46,985 bases of DNA from Circinella minor (lineage: Eukaryota > Mucoromycota > Mucoromycetes > Mucorales > Lichtheimiaceae), in the NCBI GenBank assembly GCA_016758965.1, contig JAEPRB010000287.1, positions 1 to 46,985 of the forward strand. The letters run 5' to 3'. Position numbers and translations under genes: made by a program. Under the pieces are notes generated by a model. The model had not been told where the DNA came from. It did no database searches and saw only the letters and a list, made by a program, of their open reading frames with translations. The stretch's first letter is position 1, and each line of letters starts with the position of its first letter. Shown here one piece after another: positions 8,904-18,905 of this stretch.

Positions 8904-11900
8904 TTATTGAGTATGGGGAGGGGGGAGAGGCGAAGAAACTATGGCGTCCTCAGGGTTTGGTTCATCTTCATTAAAGTCATCATCAGGATGACTTAAACGG
9001 TCAATTTCGCAGAGAACATTAATGAGAGCTGGCCATGTTTTTTTTCCATTTTCCAAGTGACAAACCAATTTCAGAGCACGGGAGGCGGTTGATAATGAAA
9101 TCTATAGGCTGGAGTTCTGGAGGCAATATGGGAAGGCTACCAAATGTATTGTTGAGATCATCAAGTAGTGGCTGAAGCATAGGACAGGATTTGTAGTGTT
9201 CTCGGTTGGCTGCTATAAAACCACAACGACAATTTTTAAGTGGATAAGATGGTAGCCAATGCATACGCCATTTTACTAATCGATGTCGATCATGTGGGAA
9301 AGCTGGTAGTAGATAAAGTATTGGGTCAATTATACGGTTATGTTGAAGACAGCGTATTGTTTTACGTTTGGTGCGAAGATTCTGGTATTCCTCATCTCGT
9401 TTTTGTTCAATTGCTTTGTGGACTGGATCTTTTGGTGGACTGGTGCTGTTTTTTAACCTGTTATGGAGCTGATAAAATGGGTTATTTGAGGTGAGATGTT
9501 TCCATTGTTTGTCACAGTTTTTATTCTAAAGAAAAGATAATTCAATTGATCAGGCTAGTGTAGTTACTGAAAGCTCTTGAAGTCAGGCTACAAATTTTAG
9601 CTGTAGAGTACGGACCCTATGTTGAATCGAAGGAATGTTCGCCAGTGCCATAGGTACTATGGTTGGGAAATGTGTTGAACTATTGCAGTTCATCGCCATT
9701 TTGATACAGCTTTTTTGTGTGTTATTAAGTTTTTCTTTTTGTTTGGCTGATAATGTGGTAATTGCTAATCCATATTCGAGAAATGGTCGTATAAATGTTC
9801 GATATGCGTGAATAGCTGGCCATAGGCCAGCACCATACTGATGAATACCTAGTTGTCAAAGTAGCGCCATGTTACCAGTTGCTTTAGTGATGCGTTGATG
9901 TATAAGCTGGTCAGAATTAATACCATTATGGTTGAAAGGTAGTCCAAGGTATTGAAATTGTTGAACTTTCGGTAGACGTTCGCCATATAGAAAATAGTCA
10001 GAGGAAGGCGATTGGCAGGTTGATATAATAGAAGCTGACTCGTCATTGAGATTTGGTGGTGGTTCAATGATCGCACATTTGTCTGGGTGCCATCTGTATC
10101 CGTATTCCAGGAAATGCCGTTCTGCTACATGAAGTAGCTTGGTAATATCCTTTGGGGAGCCTAGGAGAACCATATCATCTGCATATAATAATAAAGAGAG
10201 GATTGTTGTGTTGATATCTGGACGATTTTTATTGGGACGGCCATTAATACTACCTTTATAGTGTCGTTCTTGAGCAGCTGCTTCAGATGTTCCAGCTTTA
10301 AGTGTTGCATGTAGTTTTAATGGATTGTGACAATGTACAATCATATTGAGGCGTAGCCTTTTAGGAAGTGTATCAATGAAAACAGCATAAAGCAGTGGGC
10401 TAAGGATAGAACCTTGTAAGACTCCTTTTTTTGGGTATATATATCATGATTGGTGATTTTGTAAAATAACAGCAACTTGCACATTATCAAACATATGTCT
10501 AACCAGATGGAACATGGCACTCGGAATTTGGTGTTGTAACCTTGACCATATAATATCACGATCTACAGAGTCGTATGCTGAGCGTATGTCTATATATATT
10601 TGTGTTGGAAGAGTATTGTATTGTTTTTGGTATTGGTGTATTAACATATTAAGAGAGAAAGCTTGGTCAAGAGCTCCTCTATGGTGGCGGAAGCCCCCTT
10701 GGAAAATATCCAAAGAGTTAATAGTATTGAGTAGTTTTGGTAATAAGCATCATTCAAGTATCTTTCTGAATACACTAGTCCACTGGTGAGACTAATTGGA
10801 CCTTGTGGTGTTAAGTGGGTGGTCTTTCACCACCGAAGCCATTTTTTCTGTTGCTTTTTGTGGACCCTCTACATCTGAAAATATATATGTTGGTTTTCGA
10901 TTGCTACACATCCTCTTAATGACAATATTAGCCTCATTGGGGGGGTGCATTGCCGAGTTTAGTGCAAAATTGTTTCCAGGTTAAACGGCGAGTTCTTGAT
11001 AGTGTTTTGGAGAAATCTTCACATTTTGTAATATATACTGATCATAATTTTGCACGTATAATTAAATTATTTGGTGCTCTATGCCATTTTCGGTATGCTT
11101 CTTCTCTTAAGTCAGCCTTAAGTTGTAGCTCTGCATTCCAGTATGTATTCCATGTTTTAGGGCGTGGTTTTGTATGAGACACACTATGGTCAAGTGCATC
11201 ATATATAGCCGAAGTTATATCACTGCCTAGTTGTTCGATGGTTGGTGGGTGTGGAATGCTGATGGTGCTATGACAAAGCTGCTCAAGTACAATGTTGATG
11301 CTGTTAATATTGTTCTCGAATTTTTTAATAAATACTTGTCTAAGTTCTGGATCAGAAAACCGTTGGAGTTTCCAGTGTTGACGAGTAGAATTTGGGACTG
11401 GTAGCGGTTTCCATGGTAAATGTGGTGAAAATGATAAGGTACAGAGATGGTGGTATATTGAAAGCGAAGTCATATCACAAATATTCATAGTTGGATTGAT
11501 TATGGCGTTTTCTGGTGAAATGAATAAGTCAATGATACTTGTTCCAGCTGCTGTACGAAATGTTGGTTGTGTGCGGGTCAGTGTTCCATTCCATACATGT
11601 AGACCATTCCCAGTAATCCATGGTTCTAATGCATGAATTCCATGAGTGTTGTTTGAATGATCACCAGTCAGCAGTTTTGAACGCGCATTTAGGTCTCCTA
11701 AGATGATAGTGGTATTTGTAATATTGAGCTGGTCCAGCAGCTCGATAGTAGTAGTGTCATTTAGAGTCAGTGGTGGTGGAAGATATAGGCCATGAAAGGT
11801 GTATATGCTAATTTGAAATGATAAAGAAAAATGGCTTGTATTAGGGAGATGATGGATGTGTAAATTGAGATTAGGGCGTACAAGAAGGGAGATACCACCT

Positions 11901-12100
11901 TGTCCCCTCTTTTTGATGTCGGGTTGAATTGCATAGTTGTGATACTGAAGCCAGTCAGTCTGTAGTCGGCCACGTATGAGAAAAGTTTCTGTGATGAGGA
12001 TTAAATCGATATTGTTGTTGTTGCAGAATTTAATAATTTCATCTGGTGATTTGGCAACACCAGTTGCATTTAATAAACCATTTTTTAGCTGGTATATCAT
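8904..12100 (-). pseudogene. LINE ORF2: endonuclease and reverse transcriptase, broken
   Basis: The ATG at 12100 overlaps the ORF1 stop. The endonuclease domain (12100-about 11400) shows ITETF, LGDLNARS, SIIDLFIS and a final H-containing motif. The reverse transcriptase (about 10720-9850) shows QGGFRHHRGALDQA, DIRSAYDSVD (motif A), [11 protein letters not shown] and [11 protein letters not shown] (catalytic ADD). A C-terminal CCHC-like motif (CRCGF...HYKSC) lies near 9190, and the acidic tail ends with TAA at 8904. Stops at about 11042, 10790, 10755, 10444, 9856, 9590, 9550 and 9520 all read as CGA-to-TGA or CAG-to-TAG. Two frameshifts fall in homopolymers, C7 near 10945 and A8 near 9040. I see no RNase H domain. 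Confidence 0.85.
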
Positions 12101-12102
12101 TA
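12097..12102 (-). promoter_or_regulatory. TAATGA stop-start overlap between LINE ORF1 and ORF2
   Basis: The ORF1 stop TAA (12102-12100) shares its last A with the ORF2 start ATG (12100-12098), giving TAATGA. The same UAAUGA arrangement is known in the insect LINE SART1, where ORF2 is translated by termination and reinitiation. Here the mechanism is inferred from the sequence alone. Confidence 0.6.
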
Positions 12103-13563
12103 TATTTCCATGTGTTCCGTCTTGTCGATGGTGTCATCCTTACCACTAGACAACAAGTTGCGAGCTTCATTAGGTGTACTGATAGGACGATGTTGGCGGG
12201 GTGTTGGTTTTGGGTTCATATCTTGAAATTTGGTCCAGTATGCAGAATCGATATGGTGCATATCTTCTTTTGAAAGAGAAATGAAGTGTCTGAGTATGGC
12301 GATACCTAGATGTTTTTTTGACATGCATAAGCACATAGCCAACATCCGTTCTTGGTAGATTTTTTTAGCTTCATCCGCCCTTTCGGTTGCTGATAGTTTT
12401 GCCAGAAGAGTGGGGTCACCAATGGTGTTTGCTGAGATGGGGTCAAAATCATTTTTGGGTGTTAATTTTGCGTGGGTGAGAAGATCATGAAGTTCTGTTT
12501 CATATGAGGAATGAACTAAGAGTGCTACGATTCCATGTGCGGGAAATTGAATGTCGATCACGCGTTCTGTTGCAACGCCTACCAAACGAAGAGCTTTCCT
12601 GATTTCACTGTGTAATGTGCGACGTGGCGAACCCATATAGACAAAAGAGTATGCTGTGGTATCATTTGCTGGTGTTAAAAGGCGATGTGCCCAATTAAGT
12701 AATTTTTCAGAAGGTGGTTGGACAGCCTCTTTTTTTTTCTTAGTATAATGCTTCTGCCTGTAACCTTTGTGTATGATGTTGCCAGGGCAATTTGCTGTAG
12801 ATGGTGGTGACGATGCTTGTGTTGGTGACGATGCTGTTGTTGATGATGGGGCATTTGCTGCTCAAGTTGTTTGAGCTGTTTTGACTGCGTTTCTTTATCT
12901 TGTTGTTGTTGTTGCTGAATCTTAATTTCGGCTTTTCTCACTTCCCACTCCTCAATAGATAAAGCATGGCGTGCCTGTGAGAAGAAGGTCCTGTTCTGCG
13001 GAGACATCATTAGCAACTTTCTCTTGTAAAGTAGTGGTTTGATGCTGCTATGTTTCCAGAAATTGAAGTTTTGCTTTGTAGGTTGCTAATTCGGTTTTGA
13101 GCGCCTCGTTTTCTTCAATCAGATTTTGGAAAAGCTGGAGTTTGCCATCTTGAACTTTTAGTTCTGTTGCTTGCTCTGTTATTGTTTTGGCCATGGCTAT
13201 TTGTTGGTGGACAATAAAATAAGCCCATTCTGGAACGTGACTCAGATCAGTTTGACTGGATGGATTTGTAGATACCGAAGAGTTCTGAAGGAGATTCTGT
13301 TCCCATTGGCTACTACCGATTTCTTTGGCAGTGTTTAGGTTTAAATCTTGCATATGTAGTTGCGGCTCGTTGTTCATTGTTCTGTTAGTAGTAGTAATTC
13401 TCGATTTATTGCTATTAAGAATTTTTTGACTGTGTAACAATGTGGTGTTATTGGTACGATGTTTAAGGACTCGCTGTCCCGATGAGGAGGTGGTTGTTAA
13501 AATGTTTAATTTGTTTTGTGTAAACACGTTTTTTGTAGCTTTTTCTTGTTTGCTTGATGACAA
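12100..13563 (-). pseudogene. LINE ORF1, broken
   Basis: The frame is open above 13563 without a visible ATG and is rich in Ser, Thr, Asn and Gln. A predicted coiled coil follows (about 13200-13050), then a TAG near 13048 that reads naturally as CAG. Next come a Gln/His-rich stretch with at least two phase changes (about 12990 and 12830) and a conserved-looking C-terminal part from about 12760, including LLNWAHRLLTPAND and FVYMGSPRRTLHSEIRKALR. It ends with TAA at 12100-12102. In LINEs this protein coats the RNA in the cytoplasmic particle. Family membership is inferred from position, composition and coupling to ORF2. I see no CCHC knuckles in it. Confidence 0.6.
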
Positions 13564-13664
13564 TGCGGCTTTATTATAAAAAGGGAAAGGTGTGTATTTT
13601 GGGAAAGAATAAAAAAGTATAAAAGGAAGTGGTATTTGCCGCGCGCGTTACTCGACTACGTCTC

Positions 13665-13678
13665 TCTTTCTTTATTTA
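13665..13678 (+). repeat. Putative target-site duplication of the LINE, 5' copy
   Basis: TCTTTCTTTATTTA, identical to 8591-8604. It lies about 100 bases upstream of the first readable ORF1 codons. Confidence 0.45.
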
Positions 13679-14288
13679 AGTCGAAATATTTCACTACTGA
13701 GAATTAATTATGTAATAAAAGAAATACTTTTCTAAGTCTATAATCTCTATGTGATACAGTATTTGGTTATTATAATAAGAGTAGGAAATAAAAACAGACA
13801 AGGTATAAAATCCTTTGAGACTTTGTTATATATCTTTAATAATAACTTGAAAACTAGAATAAAGTTATTTCTTTAAAGTAATATTTACAACCCATATTTA
13901 TATGTTTTCTATTCGATGAGTTATGGGGCTTGGTTAATTAAATGATGTAGGGGATTGATATCAAAGTTGGGTACTTGAGCTTAGTCATTAATATTGAAAA
14001 GGTTACTATGACTACTGTTCTGATGTATATCGGGCTTAGCCATGATACTCTCTTTTATTCTTTAATTTAAGTTGATGAGGCGTAGGGCATCGTTATGCGA
14101 TTTTACTTAGTTTCCTTTTTAAAATTGAGTTCTGTTCATGTCTGTATTTTAAATATGATTTCTTATTTCATCTGGGATAAAGAGATGATGTTCTTATAAT
14201 ACAACACTCTATCTTCTTGAATGAGAAATAATAATATAATAATATAAATAAATAAAATAAAATAAAGGGAAGGGAAGGGAGGGTGGGG
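13679..14288. other. AT-rich interior of the inverted-repeat element, no gene
   Basis: About 600 bases lie between the LINE and the right inverted repeat. Only short chance frames are present. AT-rich repeats and purine runs (GGGAAGGGAAGGGAGGG at about 14268-14284) are the only structure seen. Confidence 0.6.
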
Positions 14289-14348
14289 ACAGCCAAGGTC
14301 CCCTTTGTTGTGTAATGTTGTAGACGACTTCCTATGTCATCGTTACTG
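14289..14348 (-). repeat. Right 60-bp terminal inverted repeat
   Basis: Reverse complement of the left arm with six transition differences. Followed by TA and then unrelated sequence. Confidence 0.85.
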
Positions 14349-14458
14349 TACATTACACATTCTTATCACTAATGGGTTTGTCACTCGTAATTATTATATC
14401 ATATGTATTTCCTATAGACCATAATCCAAGATCAAATTACATTTTTGGTGGTCGTGGT

Positions 14459-14580
14459 GGACTGGTGGTGCTCTTAGCAGTCGTGAGAGCTCTTCTGGCG
14501 GTCATGGACGTGTTGCTGCTAAAATTAAGATGGTTTGCTCAGGGCGTGTTGGTCGTCCTCGTGGTACTTTTCGTTCATAA
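14459..14580 (+). pseudogene. Remnant of a Gly/Arg-rich C-terminal tail
   Basis: One frame ending with TAA at 14580 reads LSSRESSSGGHGRVAAKIKM and then CSGRVGRPRGTFRS, preceded in a neighbouring frame by FGGRGG. The Gly/Arg-rich composition with codons clustered on GGT and CGT looks like a former coding end. Nothing upstream continues it. The family is unknown, and it could be a fragment carried by a repeat. Confidence 0.25.
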
Positions 14581-14639
14581 CAAATATTATGTATTCCGTA
14601 GTTATATTCATATTTGTAGTAGCTGTCATTAGATAATAA

Positions 14640-15954
14640 ATAGCAAATATGCTTTAAAATAAGATTAAAATAAACACATTTTTATTTGCTTCTATATAAA
14701 TACATATTATCTATTATATTAAAATTTGATTTATACAATGACACCATGTGAACCTATTATAATTATAATGTTTGATTCAACTGATATTCTGAGCCAACGA
14801 ATATTACACTTTTCACAATTATATACCCAATAACATAATAAAGATCATAAATTTGTAAACGTTATCGACCAATAGTGTATGGCTTTAGCACCATATATAA
14901 TATATAAATATACAAAATGATATATGAATATTCTAAAATATTCTTAAATATTCAAAATAATATATGTTTCAGTATCCGAGAAATATAACTAGAGTGGATT
15001 TTTGTATATTTATACGTATATTTGAATATTTTCTGCATATTTTTCGAATATTTTTTTCTCTGCGGTGGGCGTTGGTAACGTTAAAAGAGAAAAGTAGGGG
15101 TTAAGCAAGTAAAAAGTATATTTTAATGGAAGACTTTATGTCTGTTTGTATCACTAAAATTATATATTGAAGTGGGAGTTCACGTTTTCGGTCTTTATAT
15201 GCCAAACAACTACTAATGATAGTAAAGAATAATTTCTCAATTAATCAAAACAATAAGACTGAAAATAATAAATTGTTTATTTATTGAATTTAATTTGAAG
15301 AGATAATATTGATAATGAAAATGAGAAAAAGATAATTGTGAACCAAAGACTTTTTGAAAACTAAAATTGAAGGGTTATTTATACTAAAATATAAGCGAAG
15401 AGAATTCACACAATGGTGAAATTGTTACTAACTAAAAAGAAAAAGGAAACAATTATTGTTATTTTTGATGAAATAATTTTATTCAGTGAGGAAAACTCAA
15501 CGAATATAATATAAAAGGAAATAATGATAAATAAACAAAACTCTATTGGCTGGTAGAAAATTAGGGCGTAACAATATGTTTCCTGTAAAATTAAAATATT
15601 AAGAGATTGAGATCGAAGAAAACGAATAAATTGTTTGCTAATTTGCTATGTTGAGTCTCTTCTGTCTTAGATAAACCACAACAGTTGAGGGTATCTATTC
15701 TTATATCAATATTTTTCATTGATTATATTTTTGGTTCAGTTAAGGTTAGTGAGAGCTACGATAAACACTTACTTCACTTTAGGTATGATAGCTCAAATAT
15801 AATGAAACTCGCAGTACGTAGTAATATCAATTATGTATATATTCCTTTATCTTTTCATACATAATGACACGCTTAGCTACTGTATGTATATCATGGAAAT
15901 TTTAAAAGTTGAATATCAATGTTCGCTACTACACATCAATAATATTTTATAAGG
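14640..15954. other. AT-rich intergenic sequence without a recognisable gene
   Basis: No coding frame with recognisable features on either strand. Around 14890-15060 there are many copies of GAATATT and AATATTC within about 170 bases, forming loose palindromes. Otherwise I see nothing. Confidence 0.6.
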
Positions 15955-16132
15955 GTGTCATTGGTTATAGATATTCTGGTCATGCTTCTTTTGATATAGT
16001 TGAAACCCATTATCCTGACGAACCCCATATATAAAGAGAAAGGTCTTGGTGGTGCTTGATATTTTGGCCACGGTACTTTCGATTTAGTTAAAACACATTA
16101 TTCTAACAAACCCCATTAACAAAAAGAAGGAT
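15955..16132 (+). repeat. Two diverged direct copies of an 88-bp coding-like segment
   Basis: The copies start about 88 bases apart (GATATTCTGG at 15970, GATATTTTGG at 16058). Translated, copy 1 reads GYRYSGHASFDIVETHYPDEPH in two overlapping stretches and copy 2 reads YFGHGTFDLVKTHY then SNKPH, clearly the same peptide. The 88-base spacing puts the copies in different phases, and both end in stops, so this is decayed coding sequence of unknown family. Confidence 0.55.
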
Positions 16133-16165
16133 TTTGAGGGCGCTACGCGCCTTAAAAACCCTTCT
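16125..16165. repeat. GC-rich hairpin (imperfect inverted repeat)
   Basis: Arms 16125-16143 and 16147-16165 pair at 16 of 19 positions around a 3-base loop. The core is GGCGC TAC GCGCC. It stands out in AT-rich DNA, directly after the 88-bp repeats. The function is unknown. Confidence 0.6.
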
Positions 16166-17428
16166 AAAAAATTAATCCCATCAGGCCCAGACATGTCACA
16201 CAGGCCGTACAAGGAGCAAATGAAAGACAAAAAATAGGAATTGAAAGGCAGAGTATCTTACAACAAAGGAAATTCTGAAAGCTCAACTATATCAATATAT
16301 TAATTTTTGAATTTTAGATAATAATAATAATAATAATAACAATAGTAGTAGTGGTGATGATAATAAGAATGGTATAACAGTTGTTTTTAAATTCTATACG
16401 TTCCAACATTTTTCGCTCTATTTTTATGTTGATGAGTTACTGGCAATATAAAGAACTTCATTTTTTCTTTTTAAACCATATTTTATGAAAATAATGGCTA
16501 TAAAATTGAAGAAATGATGTATTATTGGTTTTGTCGTGAATTTTGTAGACTCGTCATGCCGTATATTCGTGTAACATATCCCGGTATTTATATTACCTGG
16601 AATAAGTCGAATGATTTATTGCGCACAGACATTTTGTTCTTTTATTTTATTTTTGTCCTTTTATTTCGTTGTTTGCTTTATTTTATTATTATCGTTCCGT
16701 GCATGAATTATCATTACCATTCTACTTCATATGTTTGGTACTTAAGAAAAATTGAAGTCTTTCATACAAAATTAAGTGAAAATAAAGCTTTGAGAAAAAA
16801 GTAACATTTATTCAACCTCATTGGATTATGCACTGTTGCTTTCAGAACAACGCACAATATAAACGGTTCGTAGTCTTCTCATTATCAATATAAATAATAA
16901 GCAAGTTTATAATTATGGCATCCTAGTGGGCACGTAAAGCTTATTTTAATTGAGCAATAAGGGATAACTTTCTGTATGCGTGACCACTAAATATACCAGT
17001 GTATAATACATTTAAGATGTAACGATTGTTTTAATCACACAACCACAAGAGCGAGAGAGAATCAAAAAGTCACATGATCAATCAAGCGGTGAGACCTTTC
17101 ACAGATGACGCTAATACGTAATTTTAAAAGGGAATTAGCGCTGGACTGGTAACTTCATACCGAAGTCTTCTTTTTTTCTATATAGTACGTATATAGGTAG
17201 TACGAAGAGTTGTGGTTGTCGCTTTTTTGTTGGGCAGGTGACACAAGAAAACCTTTATTTCTTCAATATTATAATATTTTTTTCAGGTATATAAAAAAAA
17301 GTAGACTATATATAACATATATTTAAAAACATATACAAAAAGGGTAGAGAAAAAGAAGTAGAAGAAAACACAGTTGTAAAAAGCAAACACGAAGCATATA
17401 ACAAAAGAAAGGAAGAAATATAAAAATT
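16166..17428. other. Intergenic sequence downstream of the zinc-cluster gene
   Basis: No supported gene. A 96-codon plus-strand frame (16514-16804) is mostly Phe, Ile, Leu and Tyr, as expected from AT-rich DNA, has no recognisable motif and is left out. A trinucleotide run (ATA/TAG type) lies at about 16317-16350. The last part is the 3' side of the zinc-cluster gene, which is transcribed toward it. Confidence 0.5.
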
Positions 17429-18905
17429 TCACTCAACAGCAGAAGAAGGTGAAGAACATGATTGTGGCGGGGTTAGTGACAAAGGGTAAGGTGGATATTC
17501 GGTTGTGTTGAATGCCGATGAAGTCGCAAACGTCCGCTTTGAGAGTTGATCTAAAAAGTAAAAACACCTCGTGTGAGTAACATGATCATTATACATTTTT
17601 TTTCATTCCCCACATAATAGTAACAATAGATTACACTTTACCCATCAAACTTGGCATACTTGAACTTGCTATTTTCCATTCCGTCATATTGTCAGTAGTG
17701 CTCCAATGACTTGCTGCAGTACGAAGATTCGTTGATGAAGAAGGAGGTTTAGATAATTCCTTGTGACTACTTGTTGTAGACATAGTTGGCGGTACAATAT
17801 TAGCAGCAGGCGTGGACATGGAGGACTGCGGCGCAGCCATCATCATGGAAGAGTTGTTGGATGTCGACGAGGTAGATGAAGAAGGTGACAAAGTGAGATT
17901 TAACATGGAAGAAGTTAAAGGGTTTGTTGTTGTTGATGATTGTCGAATCATCAGTGTAGGTGATAATGGAGGTGGTGGTGATGGTGATGCGTGTCGTGCT
18001 GGAGGACTATATTGGCAATTATTATTACTACCATTACTATTGGGGGGTGTTGCATATCGTGCGATTGCAGCAGCAGCAGCACCAGCAGATGATGATGATG
18101 ACAATGAGCTATTTGTAGATGATATGGAAGGTGGTGGTGTTGTTATACTATTACTTTTATGAGACAATGTTGATGTAGTAATATTTGTAGTTGTATTAAT
18201 AGGTATAGAGGTGTTGACTTTATTATTGTGAATATCGAGTGTTGTAAAAGTATCAAATGCTGGTGGGGGTGGTGACATCCGTTGTTTCTTTTTAAGGGCA
18301 TAAGCAGTGCGCAGCTCGGCTTTTTCCTTGGCTACACTAATACCCTGAACAGAATGACGATGTTGACGAACCATTCGACTATGACCACCATTACTTAATG
18401 GACTATGTGTTGTGGGAGTAAATGCTGTCATGAGCTCTTCAATTCTACGTAACCGGTCTTCGATCCGATCAATAGCTTCAGCATCAGGAGGGTGATGTTG
18501 ATTTGTACCGATAATTGAAGAGCTTGTAGTTGTAGGAATGCCCATGGCGCGTTTCCTTCGTTCTGAATTATTGACACATTCAATACCTGCACTAGCACAA
18601 AACCCACAAGGACTTCCACCGTCGCACTTTGTCTTTCTTCTACGACATGTTTCACAGGCAGAACCAGAACTCAGGCGCCGCGCACTACTGGTGGTGAATA
18701 CAGATCGAGGTAAATCGGATACAACACTGTAGACGCATTCAGTGTGAGCTTCGCTGCAGTGAGCACAAGGGCGTACTCCATTGCATGGCCTTTTGTGCCG
18801 TCGGCATGGTTCGCATATACGCATCGGTGCGGAACGGCGTTCCACTAAAATATGTCGGTTTTGGTGATGATGATTATTTCGATTGGGTGGAGGACTTGGT
18901 GGCAT
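17429..18905 (-). CDS. Transcription factor with two tandem Zn2Cys6 zinc clusters
   Basis: Two exons, 18905-17642 and 17550-17429 (intron of 91 nt, GTAAAG...TTTTTAG), give 461 residues. The start chosen is the first ATG before the first cluster; the open frame upstream has no ATG. Cluster 1 has Cys at 31, 34, 41, 47, 50 and 57; cluster 2 at 84, 87, 94, 100, 103 and 110. Both follow C-x2-C-x6-C-x5-C-x2-C-x6-C with basic residues after the second Cys. A short amphipathic helix (about 141-159, IDRIEDRLRRIEELM) resembles the dimerisation coiled coil of the family. The rest is low-complexity Ser/Thr/Pro/Asn with homopolymer runs, and I see no fungal-specific regulatory domain. Such proteins bind DNA in the nucleus through GC-rich half-sites. 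The target is unknown. Confidence 0.85.

Larger units (their letters stand above)
8605..13664 (-). mobile_element. Non-LTR retrotransposon (LINE) with two ORFs
   Basis: On the minus strand, ORF1 (nucleic-acid-binding type) is followed by ORF2 with an exonuclease-endonuclease-phosphatase domain, a reverse transcriptase and a C-terminal CCHC motif. The 14-base sequence TCTTTCTTTATTTA occurs at 8591-8604 and 13665-13678, just outside the coding region on each side, and is the best candidate for a target-site duplication. This gives a length of about 5.06 kb. Both ORFs carry several stops and frameshifts, so the copy is inactive. There is no clear poly(A) tail, and the 5' end may be truncated because no ATG is seen at the start of ORF1. 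Confidence 0.75.
8523..14348. mobile_element. Small inverted-repeat (MITE-like) element that received a LINE insertion
   Basis: Sixty-base terminal inverted repeats (8523-8582 and 14289-14348) start CAGTAACGA and are flanked by TA on both sides (8521-8522 and 14349-14350). They match at 54 of 60 positions by my count. If the LINE (8605-13664) and one copy of its putative target duplication are removed, about 750 bp remain with no coding capacity that I can see, which fits a non-autonomous Tc1/mariner-type element. That the two arms belong to one insertion is inferred from their orientation and TA flanks. Confidence 0.6.

Noticed and set aside
16514..16804. 96-codon plus-strand frame as a membrane protein gene
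   Set aside because: Its hydrophobic composition is what AT-rich DNA gives by chance. There is no codon bias, motif, promoter or splice context.
17812..18162. 116-codon plus-strand frame
   Set aside because: It is the antisense of the low-complexity region of the zinc-cluster protein.
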